This document shows, piece by piece, positions 41,777 to 52,481 of a stretch of DNA of 64,000 nt. Each line of letters starts with the position of its first letter. Position 1 is the first letter of the stretch. Made by a program: the position numbers and the translations under genes. This DNA comes from Gammaproteobacteria bacterium (GTDB lineage: Bacteria; Gemmatimonadota; Gemmatimonadetes; Longimicrobiales; Gaopeijiaceae), in assembly GCA_028819075.1 (NCBI GenBank), contig JAPPMM010000049.1, forward strand, positions 1 through 64,000. Reading direction: 5' to 3'. Below the pieces are notes generated by a model. It was not told the DNA's origin, made no database searches, and worked only from the letters and a program-made list of their open reading frames with translations.

Positions 41777-42397
41777 TCACTCCTCGGGCCACGAGTCCAG
41801 AAAACGCCTCACGCCATCCCCGGGCGATGGTGCGTCCCACACCGCGCGGATGACCGCCACTCCGCGGGCGCCGGCGGCGAGCACCTGTGGCGCCCGGCCG
41901 GCGGTGATGCCTCCGATGCCCACCACGGGGGCCGGGCTTGCGGCCTTGACGGCCCGCACCACTTCGATTCCGCCCGGTGCGATCCCCGCATGGGAAGGCG
42001 TCGCGAACACCGCTCCCGCAAGAAGATAATCGATCCGGCCGTCATCCCCACCGGCCTCGGCGGCCGAATGCACCGAACGGCCCACATGGGCATCCGCTCC
42101 GAGAAGGCGGCGGGCAACCGCCGCGGGCATCGACCGGCCGCCCAGGTGAACGCGCCTGATGCCCAGCACCAGGGCCACGTCCACGCGATCGTTGACCACC
42201 AGCCAGCCGCCGCTGCGGCGCGCCGGGCGGATGAGGCCGGCGGCGGCCCGATAGAGCGCGCGCCCCGAGGTGCGCGGCCCGCGCACGTGGAGGGCGACCC
42301 GTGCGCCGCCCGCCTCCAGCACCTCGAGGGCCGACGCGGAAAAGCTCGATCTCGCCAGGATGCGGTCGTCGGTGACGACGTGCAGCGGGGGTATCAT
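41777..42397 (-). CDS. thiE: Thiamine-phosphate synthase
   Basis: ThiE joins hydroxymethylpyrimidine diphosphate and thiazole phosphate. The 206-residue TIM barrel starts LHVVTDDRIL and contains VNDRVDVALVLG, RVHLGGRSMP, GRSVHSAAEA and PVVGIGGITAGRAPQVLAAGA near the end. GVHLGQ of the usual enzyme is replaced by RVHLGG and the N-terminal pyrophosphate-binding segment is diverged (QLRLK reads ALHVRG), so TenI-like isomerase activity is a minor alternative. The ATG overlaps the fmt stop by four bases. Confidence 0.85.
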   Translation of the reverse strand: MIPPLHVVTDDRILARSSFSASALEVLEAGGARVALHVRGPRTSGRALYRAAAGLIRPARRSGGWLVVNDRVDVALVLGIRRVHLGGRSMPAAVARRLLGADAHVGRSVHSAAEAGGDDGRIDYLLAGAVFATPSHAGIAPGGIEVVRAVKAASPAPVVGIGGITAGRAPQVLAAGARGVAVIRAVWDAPSPGDGVRRFLDSWPEE

Positions 42398-43341
42398 CGC
42401 AACCGCTGCCCCGCCCGGCCCGCCCGGCCCCGCAGCCAGTCGCGCGCGGGCATGCGCCTTTTTCCGGCAGGCTGCACCTCGCCCACCTCTACCGAGCCCT
42501 CCCCGGCCGCGACGCGGAACCCCTTGCCGGGGTCCGCCCCGATCACGGTGCCGGGCTCCGGGTCCTCTGGTCCCGTGGCGGCACCGCCATGGACCACGCG
42601 CGGACGAAAAAGCTTGAGGGGGCTGCCCTCCAGCTCGCTCCACGCGCCGGGCGCCGGGTCCATGGCGCGCATCCAGCGGGCCACTTCCACTGCGGGCCGA
42701 GCCCACTGCAGCCGCGCGTCGCGTCGGGAGAGACGGGGGGCGAAGGTGGCCCGCGCGTGGTCCTGCGGCTGCTCCTCCAGCGTGCCCGCGTCCATCATCT
42801 CCAGGGCTCGCACCAGCCCGCCGCCGCCCATCCGCGCCAGCCGCTCGTAGAGTTCGCCGGCGGTCTCGTCGGAGAGGATGTCCGTCCTTTCCTGCCGCAG
42901 GATGGGACCGGCGTCCATGGCTTTCACCATGCGCATGATCGTGACTCCCGTAACCGGGTGGCCGCGCGCGATGGCCCAGTGCACCGGGGCCGCGCCTCTC
43001 AGTGCGGGGAGCAGGGAAGCGTGCACGTTGATCGACCCGAGGGCGGGGAGATCCAGCGCCTCGCGGCTCAGGAAGTGCCCGTACGCGGCGACCACCGAGA
43101 GGTCCGGCCGGAGGCCCCGCATGCGCGCCAGGAAGGCGGGGCGGCCCGGGCGCCCGGGGGTGAAGACCGGGTATTCCGCGGCGAGGGCGGCTTCCTTCAC
43201 GGGCGTGGGCCGCGGGCGCCGTCCGCGGCCCGCCCGGCGGTCGGGCTGTGTCACCACGCCCACGATCTCATGGCCTGCATCGGCCAGGCTTCGGAGGGAG
43301 GGAAGGGCGAAGATCGCCGTTCCCCAGAAGAGAACCCTCAC
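42394..43341 (-). CDS. fmt: Methionyl-tRNA formyltransferase
   Basis: Fmt formylates Met-tRNAi from 10-formyl-THF. The 315 residues start RVLFWGTAIFALPSL, with the N10-formyl-THF site SINVHASLLPALRGAAPVHW holding catalytic Asn and His, and the third catalytic Asp in MDAGPIL. The C-terminal OB-like domain (from about residue 210) binds the acceptor arm. The GTG at 43341 overlaps the def stop, the classic def-fmt pair. The loop between them and thiE is tight (ATGA). Confidence 0.95.
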   Translation of the reverse strand: MRVLFWGTAIFALPSLRSLADAGHEIVGVVTQPDRRAGRGRRPRPTPVKEAALAAEYPVFTPGRPGRPAFLARMRGLRPDLSVVAAYGHFLSREALDLPALGSINVHASLLPALRGAAPVHWAIARGHPVTGVTIMRMVKAMDAGPILRQERTDILSDETAGELYERLARMGGGGLVRALEMMDAGTLEEQPQDHARATFAPRLSRRDARLQWARPAVEVARWMRAMDPAPGAWSELEGSPLKLFRPRVVHGGAATGPEDPEPGTVIGADPGKGFRVAAGEGSVEVGEVQPAGKRRMPARDWLRGRAGRAGQRLR

Positions 43342-43856
43342 GGCTCCGCGGCTTCGGCCTGCAGCTTCCTCCACTTCTTGAGCAGCAGCTGCCGCTTGAG
43401 GGGACTCAGCCGATCGACGAAGAGCACGCCGTCCAGGTGGTCGATCTCGTGCTGCAGGGCGCGCGCGAACAGGCCCTCCGCCTCGAGTCGCACACCCTTT
43501 CCCTCCGGGTCCGTGCCGTCCACCACAACCGATACCGGGCGTTGCACGACCGCCTCCACCCCGGGGATGCTCAGGCACCCCTCCGTCTGCTTGTCCTTCT
43601 TCGCCGTCCAACTCGCCAGCCGGGGATTCACCAGCGCTACGGGGTTCGACTCGTCGGACTCCTCCGCCACGTCCAGCACGATGACGCGCCGGGAGATGCC
43701 GACCTGCGGCGCCGCCAGCCCGATGCCCTTGGCGTCGTACATCGTCTCGAACATGTCGCGCACCAGCGCGCGCACCTCGTCATCGACGTCGTCGACCGGG
43801 TCCGCCGGACGCCGCAAAACCTCGCTGCCGTACAGCTCGATCCTGCGCAGAGCCAT
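43338..43856 (-). CDS. def: Peptide deformylase
   Basis: A metal-dependent hydrolase of 172 residues that removes the formyl group from nascent proteins. The three motifs are intact: GIGLAAPQVG (44-53), EGCLSIPG with metal ligand Cys94, and QHEIDHLDG with His136, Glu137 and His140. A short insertion after motif 1 (AEESDESNPV) is normal for the group. Starts 10 bases after yajC. Confidence 0.96.
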   Translation of the reverse strand: MALRRIELYGSEVLRRPADPVDDVDDEVRALVRDMFETMYDAKGIGLAAPQVGISRRVIVLDVAEESDESNPVALVNPRLASWTAKKDKQTEGCLSIPGVEAVVQRPVSVVVDGTDPEGKGVRLEAEGLFARALQHEIDHLDGVLFVDRLSPLKRQLLLKKWRKLQAEAAEP

Positions 43857-43866
43857 CCCGATACGG

Positions 43867-44208
43867 CTACGAGTCCCGCGGGTTTGTGAGCGTCGCGATC
43901 TTCGAGCGCTCGATCACGAGACGGGTGTTTTCCGCAGTCACGATGGTGAGGTGCTGTTCCTGGGCGTGAATCACCTTGCCCACGATCCCGCCCGCGGTCA
44001 CCACCCGGTCCCCCTTCTTGAGCGCCGCCACCATTGCACGGTGACGCTGCTGCTCCTTGCGCTGCGGCCTGATCAGCAGGAAGTAGAAGATCGCGATGAT
44101 CGCGATCAACTGGATGAAGAAGACGAAGCCGCCTCCCCCGCCCTGGGGCACCCCCAGAAGAGGTGACGGCAGGAGCGGCTGGGCCGATATCGCGATCCAG
44201 AGTGCCAA
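43867..44208 (-). CDS. yajC: YajC, Sec translocon accessory membrane protein
   Basis: A 113-residue protein with one transmembrane helix (FVFFIQLIAIIAIFYFLL, about 28-45) followed by IRPQRKEQQRHRAMVAALKKGDRVVTAGGIVGKV, the hallmark YajC sequence. It associates with SecDF-YidC. TTG start at 44208 with GGAGG eight bases upstream. It follows tgt by 48 bases, the common tgt-yajC order, but secD/secF do not follow; def does. Confidence 0.93.
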   Translation of the reverse strand: MALWIAISAQPLLPSPLLGVPQGGGGGFVFFIQLIAIIAIFYFLLIRPQRKEQQRHRAMVAALKKGDRVVTAGGIVGKVIHAQEQHLTIVTAENTRLVIERSKIATLTNPRDS

Positions 44209-44256
44209 GATGCGTTCCTCCGATGATGCGCCGGCCCGGGGCCGGTGGTTGATGTT

Positions 44257-46504
<2,248 letters not shown>

Positions 46505-46508
<4 letters not shown>

Positions 46509-47569
46509 GACCGGAAGAGCGACGACTGGCCGTCTCCGCCCGGTCCGGCGTCCGAGCGCCCCTCCTTCCCGGTCGATGGATGGCCGAACCGCCGGTGGGC
46601 GCGCTCCGTGGTCTTGCGCCCGCGCGGGGTGCGCTCCAGAAAGCCGTTCTGGATCAGAAACGGCTCGTAGACCTCCTCCAGGGTTCCCTCGTCCTCGCTC
46701 AGCGCCACCGCCAGCGAAGCCAGCCCCACCGGGCCCCCGCCGAACTTCTCGATGATGGTGCGCAGCACGCGCGCATCCATCTCGTCCATCCCGTACTCGT
46801 CCACCTCGAGCAGCCGGAGCCCCGCGCGCGCGACCTCGCCGCTGATCACGCTGTCGGCGCGCACCTCGGCGTAGTCGCGCAGCCGCCGCAGCAGCCGGTT
46901 GGCCACCCGGGGGGTGCCCCGAGCGCGACGCGCCAGCTCGAAGGTGCCCTCTTCCGTCGTATCCACCCCCAGGATGTCCGCGCTCCGCTGAACCACCCGG
47001 GTCAGCTCCTCGGGCCCGTAGAAGTCGAGCCGCTCGACCATCCCGAAACGCGCGCGCATCGGTTCCGTGAGCAGCCCGAAGCGGGTCGTGGCGCCCACCA
47101 GGGTGAAGCGCTCGATCTGCATGGTGACGGTGCGCGCGGCCGGTCCGTCGGAGAGCCGGATCTCGACGCGGAAATCCTCCATGGCGGGGTAGAGGAATTC
47201 CTCGACGATGGGCCGCAGCCGATGGATCTCGTCGATGAAGAGGATGTCCCGGGCGTTCAGGTTGGTGAGGATGCTCACCAGGTCTCCGGGCTTCTCCAGC
47301 ACCGGCCCGGAGGTCAACTTGACGCCGACCCCCATCTCGGAGGCGAGCAGGAGCGCCAGGGTGGTCTTGCCGAGCCCGGGAGGACCATGGAAGAGCAGGT
47401 GGTCGAGCGCGTCGCCCCGCTTGCGGGCCGCCGCGATCGCGATGGAGAGCGTTTCCCGGACCTTCGCCTGACCGATGAACTCCGCCAGGCTGGCCGGGCG
47501 GAGGGACAGCTCCGCACCACCCTCCCCGGAGAGCTCACGGGGCGTGGTCACGTCGTAGCGATCCGTCAC
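46505..47569 (-). CDS. ruvB: Holliday junction helicase RuvB
   Basis: The AAA+ motor that drives branch migration with RuvA. The 354 residues show [13 protein letters not shown], Walker [10 protein letters not shown] (about 63), Walker [10 protein letters not shown], the arginine-finger region [18 protein letters not shown], and the winged-helix C-terminus ending [19 protein letters not shown] start overlapping ruvA (GTGA). A C-terminal tail of about 30 residues ([15 protein letters not shown]) is an extra. Confidence 0.97.
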
Positions 47570-48165
47570 CGGCCAATGCGCTCCAGCGCCCTCCGGATCA
47601 GTTCCTCGGTCTTCATCTCCTCTCCCGCGCCTCCGCCGGCCGTCACGCCGCGAACGGCTTCGTCCGCCTGCGCGAAGGAGTACCCCAGAGCCATGAGCGC
47701 GTTGACCGCCTCCCGCGCGCCGTGAGGCGCCGCCTCGCCCCCGGCCGGGGCCAGCGCGAGGTCGCGCACCTTGTCGCTGAGCCTGAGGATGAGCAATTCG
47801 GCCGTCTTCTTTCCCACCCCGCTCACGCGGGTGAGCACGGCCGTCTCCTTGTTGGCGAGAGCCTGTGCCAGACGCCGGGCGGAGTAGGTCGAGAGCATCT
47901 CGCGCGCCAGCTTGGCGCCGACCCCGGTCGTCCCCAGCAGGCGCTGGAACATGTCGCGCTCGTGGACTTCCAGGAAGCCGTACAGGGCGACCGAATCGTC
48001 GCGCACGACCTGCACCGTGCGCAGCCGCACCTGCTCGCCGGAGGGCGGCAGGCGTCCTGCCACCGTGGCCGGCACGTGAACCTGATACACGACGCCGCCC
48101 GCGGTCTCCACCTCGACCGAATCCATGTCCTGCTCGAGCAGAACCCCGTGCAGCCGGCTGATCAT
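47566..48165 (-). CDS. ruvA: Holliday junction DNA-binding protein RuvA
   Basis: A 199-residue tetrameric junction-binding protein. The OB-fold start [12 protein letters not shown], the two helix-hairpin-helix motifs ([16 protein letters not shown] and [16 protein letters not shown]) and the C-terminal domain III that contacts RuvB ([18 protein letters not shown]) are all in place. ATG overlaps the ruvC stop, stop overlaps ruvB. Confidence 0.96.
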   Translation of the reverse strand: MISRLHGVLLEQDMDSVEVETAGGVVYQVHVPATVAGRLPPSGEQVRLRTVQVVRDDSVALYGFLEVHERDMFQRLLGTTGVGAKLAREMLSTYSARRLAQALANKETAVLTRVSGVGKKTAELLILRLSDKVRDLALAPAGGEAAPHGAREAVNALMALGYSFAQADEAVRGVTAGGGAGEEMKTEELIRRALERIGR

Positions 48166-48662
48166 CCGGGCCGGTCCCCGATCAGGCAGTGGCAGAGCGC
48201 GGCCGCCACCCCGTCGGCCGCGTCGTCCGGCGACGGCGGGGAGACCAGCCGCAGATGTGTCTTGACCATGAACCCCACCTGTTCCTTGGTGGCCCGGCCG
48301 GTGCCGACGACCGCGCTCTTGATCGCGGTCGGCGAGTACTCGGCAATCTGGACCCCGGCGAGCGCGCCCGCCAACAGGATGGCGCCCCGTGCATGGCCGA
48401 GCGTAAGCGCGCTCTGCGGGTTCTTCCCCTGGAACACCTTTTCGACGGAGAGCACGTGGGGCTCGAAGCGCTGGACGATCGACTGCATCGCCTCGAAGAT
48501 GTGGCGGATGCGATCCGCAAGCGGGCGCCGGGGCCGGGTGCGCACCACCCCGCATTCGAGCAGCGACAACCTGCCCTCGCCGCTGGCCACCACGCCGTAG
48601 CCGGTGCGCGCCGTGCCCGGATCCACCCCGAGCACGATCAGCGCCCCGTCCGGCGCCCTCAC
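48162..48662 (-). CDS. ruvC: Holliday junction endonuclease RuvC
   Basis: The resolvase, 166 residues of RNase H fold. Catalytic acids: Asp14 in [12 protein letters not shown], Glu74 in SVEKVF, and Asp147/Asp150 in [13 protein letters not shown] start at 48662. The ruvC-ruvA-ruvB order with four-base overlaps is the classical arrangement; yebC lies 25 bases upstream. Confidence 0.96.
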   Translation of the reverse strand: MRAPDGALIVLGVDPGTARTGYGVVASGEGRLSLLECGVVRTRPRRPLADRIRHIFEAMQSIVQRFEPHVLSVEKVFQGKNPQSALTLGHARGAILLAGALAGVQIAEYSPTAIKSAVVGTGRATKEQVGFMVKTHLRLVSPPSPDDAADGVAAALCHCLIGDRPG

Positions 48663-48687
48663 CGTCCGCTTCGCGGCCGGCCGACCC

Positions 48688-49437
48688 TCATTGCGACAGC
48701 CGGGCCAGGGTGTCCTCGTCGATGTTGCCGTTGGACGAGATCTTCTGCACGTCGTCCGATCCGTCGAGCGCCTCCATCAGACGGACCAGTCTTTCCGCGG
48801 TCTTGCCCGCCACGTCCACTTCGTTCTGCGGAATCATCGCCAGCTCCGCCTGCGCGACGCTGATTCCGGCCTCCCGCATGTCGTCCTGAACCTGGTGAAA
48901 GGAAGCCAGATCGGTCGTGACGATGAAATCGCCCCCTTCCTGCACGACATCCTCCGCTCCCGCTTCCAGCGCCGCTTCCAGCACCTCCTCCTCGGAGTGC
49001 CCGGCCGCCTCGATGTAGATCTGACCCCTGCGGTCGAACTGCCACGCCACCGACCCGGCAGTTCCCAGGCTGCCTCCGTTCTTGGTGAGGAGGTGTCTCA
49101 CCGCCGCCACCGTGCGCTTGGGGTTGTCGGTCAGGGTCTCGATGTAGAGCGCGACCCCGCCGGGGGCGTAGCCCTCGTAGACCACTTCCTCGTAGTTGAC
49201 GCCGGCGAGCTCACCGGTCCCCTTCTTGATCGCCCGCTCGATGTTCTCCTGGGGCATGTTGCCGGCCTTGGCGGTGTCCACCGCCAGGCGCAGGCGCGGG
49301 TTGAAGTTGGGATCTCCTCCGCCGTCGCGCGCGGCCACCGTCAGCTCGCGGATGAGCTTGGTGAACATCTGTCCGCGCTTCGCGTCGTTGACGGCCTTCT
49401 TGCGCTTGATCTGCGCCCACTTGCTGTGTCCCGCCAC
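48688..49437 (-). CDS. YebC/PmpR family regulatory protein
   Basis: A 249-residue member of the YebC/PmpR/TACO1 family, starting AGHSKWAQIKRKKAVNDAKRG and containing NMPQENIERAIKKGTGE and YEGYAPGGVALYIE, which are family hallmarks. These proteins are DNA-binding regulators in some bacteria and relieve ribosome stalling in others. The translation role would suit its position behind an EF-G-like gene. GTG start. Typical position next to ruvC. Confidence 0.93.
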   Translation of the reverse strand: MAGHSKWAQIKRKKAVNDAKRGQMFTKLIRELTVAARDGGGDPNFNPRLRLAVDTAKAGNMPQENIERAIKKGTGELAGVNYEEVVYEGYAPGGVALYIETLTDNPKRTVAAVRHLLTKNGGSLGTAGSVAWQFDRRGQIYIEAAGHSEEEVLEAALEAGAEDVVQEGGDFIVTTDLASFHQVQDDMREAGISVAQAELAMIPQNEVDVAGKTAERLVRLMEALDGSDDVQKISSNGNIDEDTLARLSQ

Positions 49438-49452
49438 GGGCTGCCTCCTGCC

Positions 49453-51543
49453 CTACTCCTCCGCCTTGAGCGCCTCGATCACCTGCTGGGCCTCGTGCGC
49501 CGGCATCGGTTCGTAGCCGGCGAGGGTGCGCGTGTGGTGGGCGCGCCCCTGGGTCATGGAGCGCAGGGCGGTGGCGTACTTGTAGAGTTCGGCTTCCGGG
49601 ACGAGCGCCTGCACGGTGGTGCTTCCGTTGCCGGGCACCATGCCCTGCACCTTGCCGCGACGCTGCGTGATGTCGCCCATGATGTCGCCCATGTACTCGT
49701 CAGGCGTCGACACCTCCACCTCGATGATCGGCTCCAGCAGCACCGGACCCGCCCTGGACGCGACTTCGCGGAAGGCCAGCGACCCGGCCACCTTGAACGC
49801 GATGTCGGAGGAGTCCACCGAGTGGTAGGAGCCGTCGTAGCATTCGGCCGCGAAGTCCACCAGCGCGAACCCGGCCAGGATGCCCTTGCCTGCCGCCTCC
49901 TGTATGCCCTTGTTCACCGAAGGCACGTACTTCCCGGGGATGACGCCTCCCTTGATGTTGTCCACGAACTCGTAACCGTCGCCGCGCGGGCGTGGCGACA
50001 GGCGCACCCAGCAGTCGCCGAACTGACCCCGCCCGCCGGTTTGCTTCTTGAAGCGTCCGCGCCCTTCCGCGGTTCGCGTGATGGTTTCCCGGTAGGCGAT
50101 CCTGGGCTGCTCGGTCTCGACGCTGACGTTGTACTTGCGCTTCATGCGCTGCATCTGGACGTCCAGGTGCAGTTCCCCTAGCCCCCGCGCGATGGTCTGT
50201 CCCAGTTCGGGGTTGAACTCGGCATGGAAGGTCGGATCCTCGTCGTGCAGCTTCTGCAGGGCCTCGCCGATCTTGTCGTCGTCGGCGCGGGTCGCGCCCT
50301 TCATCGCCACGGACACGTCCGGCTTCGGGAAGTCGATCCTGTCGAGAACGAGAGGCCGGCCGGGCGAGGACAGCGTGTCGTTGGTGGCGGTGTTCTTGAG
50401 CTTTGCCACCACGCCGATGTCGCCGGCGTGCAGCCGCGGCACCTCCAGGCGCTCCCGTCCCAGAGGTATGGAAACGTGGTTCAGCTTCTCGCTCGAGCCC
50501 CGGCCCGCGTTGTGTGCGTCCATCCCGTTGACCGCGACGCCGCTGAACACGCGGAAGTAGGAGAGTTCGCCCACATGCGGCTCGGTCGCGGTCTTGAAGA
50601 CCAGCGCCGCGAACGATCCGTCATCGGTCGCCTGGAGTTCCGCCTCCTGGTCCAGGCCCGGCCGGGACGCGGAGTGGCTGCCTGACTCGGACGGATCGGG
50701 GAAGAGCTCTACCATCTTGCGCAGCAGTGCCCGGATCCCGTAGACGCGCGTCGAGGATCCGCAGAGAACCGGGACCACCTCATCCCGCTCCATCGCGATG
50801 GCCATGGCCTCGAGAGCTTCTTCGCGCGTGATCTCCTCACCCTCCAGGTAGCGGTCCAGAAGCTCCTCGTCGGTGGTCGCGAGGGTTTCCTGCAGTTCGG
50901 TGGTCCACTCCTCGAAGATGTCCTCGAGGTCGGCGGGGACGTCGGCTTCATCGTACTCGCCGGTGGCGGAACCGTCGCGATACATGTGCGTGCGCCCGCT
51001 GAACAGGTTGATGATCCCGCGGAAACCGGGCCCCGCGCCCACCGGTATCTCCACCGGCAGCGCGCTCTCCGCGAGCTTCTCCCTGATGTCCTCGAAGACC
51101 TTGCGGAAGTCGGCGTGCTCCTTGTCCATCATCGAAACGAAGAACATGCGCGGGATGCCGCGCTCCTCGCAGTAGCGCCACACCCGCTCGGTCCCGACTT
51201 CGACGCCGGAGGTCGCGCTCACCACGATGACGGCCGCGTCCGCCACCCGGACCGCCGCCAGGGCCTCCCCGGTGAAGTCCAGGTATCCGGGCGTGTCGAT
51301 CAGGTTGATCTTGGTACCCTTCCACTCGCTGAAGGCGGGAGTGAGCTGCATCGAGATCCCGTGCTGGATCTCCTCGGGCGCGGTCATGGTGAGGGCGTGA
51401 CCCTCCGCCACGTTGCCCTTGCGCCGTGCGGTGCCCCCTACGAAGGCGAGGGCGTCCACCAGCATGGTCTTTCCGGAGCCGCCGTGACCGAGTACGGCCA
51501 CGTTGCGGATGTTCTCCGTCAGGTATTCCTTCCCTTCCGCCAT
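49453..51543 (-). CDS. EF-G-like translational GTPase (EF-G-2 type)
   Basis: A 696-residue EF-G paralogue with all five EF-G domains (G domain to about 270, domain II, III, IV and V ending QVIEALKAEE). G1 is GHGGSGKT (19-26) and G3 DTPGYLDF, with Tyr87 where EF-G has the catalytic His. That DTPGY form matches the EF-G-2 group (such as Thermus EF-G-2). Switch I reads IQHGISM rather than RGITI, and G4 reads SMMD (137-140) rather than NKMD. Domain IV has GGVIPGKYVPSVNKGIQEA. The ATG follows an AGGAGG site. Probably not the main EF-G. Function of the group is unsettled. Confidence 0.85.
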   Translation of the reverse strand: MAEGKEYLTENIRNVAVLGHGGSGKTMLVDALAFVGGTARRKGNVAEGHALTMTAPEEIQHGISMQLTPAFSEWKGTKINLIDTPGYLDFTGEALAAVRVADAAVIVVSATSGVEVGTERVWRYCEERGIPRMFFVSMMDKEHADFRKVFEDIREKLAESALPVEIPVGAGPGFRGIINLFSGRTHMYRDGSATGEYDEADVPADLEDIFEEWTTELQETLATTDEELLDRYLEGEEITREEALEAMAIAMERDEVVPVLCGSSTRVYGIRALLRKMVELFPDPSESGSHSASRPGLDQEAELQATDDGSFAALVFKTATEPHVGELSYFRVFSGVAVNGMDAHNAGRGSSEKLNHVSIPLGRERLEVPRLHAGDIGVVAKLKNTATNDTLSSPGRPLVLDRIDFPKPDVSVAMKGATRADDDKIGEALQKLHDEDPTFHAEFNPELGQTIARGLGELHLDVQMQRMKRKYNVSVETEQPRIAYRETITRTAEGRGRFKKQTGGRGQFGDCWVRLSPRPRGDGYEFVDNIKGGVIPGKYVPSVNKGIQEAAGKGILAGFALVDFAAECYDGSYHSVDSSDIAFKVAGSLAFREVASRAGPVLLEPIIEVEVSTPDEYMGDIMGDITQRRGKVQGMVPGNGSTTVQALVPEAELYKYATALRSMTQGRAHHTRTLAGYEPMPAHEAQQVIEALKAEE

Positions 51544-51550
51544 CTGACCT

Positions 51551-51616
51551 CCTGAAAAACAGGGTGTTGAGTTGAGGCGACGCGGCGCGGCGTCGTGGTT
51601 ACGGCGGATACCGCCG
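51551..51616 (-). repeat. Two small hairpins in the leader of the EF-G-like gene
   Basis: In the 83-base gap between the rhomboid stop and the EF-G-like ATG, CGGCGG and CCGCCG (51602-51616, three-base loop) form a tight stem, and CCTG/CAGG around five T/A bases (51551-51563) forms a small stem that includes part of the AGGAGG ribosome site. The first may trim or end the upstream message, the second may influence initiation. Both are only possible structures. Confidence 0.3.
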
Positions 51617-51626
51617 GGAGCGGAAC

Positions 51627-52481
51627 CTAGGAAGAGCGGCGCCTGCGGGAAACCTCGTTGAGAAGTTCGAGTTCCTTGCGCGTCAGCGACCTCATCCCGC
51701 TGCGCGAGATCTTGTCGAGGATGGCGTCCACTTCGTCCAGCAGGGCTTCTTCGTCGGCCCTCCGGCCACCTCTCCGCGCACCGGAGGAACTCGGCGGGCG
51801 CCTTGACCGCCCTCCGGGGGTCGTACCGGAGCCGGATCTTCCGCCAGGACGGGAGGAACCCGCGCCCCCGCGCCCCCGCAGCCACTCGGGGGTTCGCCAG
51901 TCGGTCCTGAGATAGACGAACCCCGTGACCAGCCCCCCCAGATGGGCGAAATGGGCGATTCCGTCCCCTCCTCCGCCGAAGGCGCTCAGCGTGCTCACCA
52001 CGAAGAGGAAGGCGGCCAGCCACTTCGCCTTGACGGGGAAGATCCCCCAGATGTAGATGGGCGCGTCCGGCCAGGTCATGGCGAAGGCGACCATCAGGCC
52101 GTACACCGCCGCCGACGCCCCGATGATTGACGACGACTGGAAGACGAAGCTGAGGGCCACTCCTCCGAGTCCGCACAGCAGGTAATACTTGATGAACTCG
52201 CGCGAACCCCATCGCCGCTCGAGCGGCAGGCCGAAGAAGAACAGCATCAGCATGTTGATGAACACATGCCAGAAGCCCGCATGCAGGAACATGTAGGTCA
52301 GCGCGCCCCACGGACGCGTGAGGATGCGGGACGGCCGGAAGGCGAACCACTCCACGAAGAAGCCCGCGCTTCCGCTGATCCACATGAACAGGAAGATCGC
52401 GGCGTTGGCGATCAGCAGCCGCTTCACCCACGGCGTGAGCACGGAGGCTCCGTAGCCCGGCTCGAAGGACGACCAGCTCAT
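51627..52481 (-). CDS. Rhomboid-family intramembrane serine protease
   Basis: A 284-residue membrane protein with six hydrophobic segments. The rhomboid marks are WHVFINM (His72, Asn76), the nucleophile Ser123 in GASAAVYG (the usual second Gly of GxSG is Ala), and the catalytic His180 in HFAHLGG. The C-terminal 80 residues are an Arg/Gly/Ser-rich linker followed by a conserved helix (DEVDAILDKISRSGMRSL) seen in other rhomboids. It would cut transmembrane segments of substrate proteins. ATG overlaps the ddl stop. Confidence 0.88.
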   Translation of the reverse strand: MSWSSFEPGYGASVLTPWVKRLLIANAAIFLFMWISGSAGFFVEWFAFRPSRILTRPWGALTYMFLHAGFWHVFINMLMLFFFGLPLERRWGSREFIKYYLLCGLGGVALSFVFQSSSIIGASAAVYGLMVAFAMTWPDAPIYIWGIFPVKAKWLAAFLFVVSTLSAFGGGGDGIAHFAHLGGLVTGFVYLRTDWRTPEWLRGRGGAGSSRPGGRSGSGTTPGGRSRRPPSSSGARRGGRRADEEALLDEVDAILDKISRSGMRSLTRKELELLNEVSRRRRSS

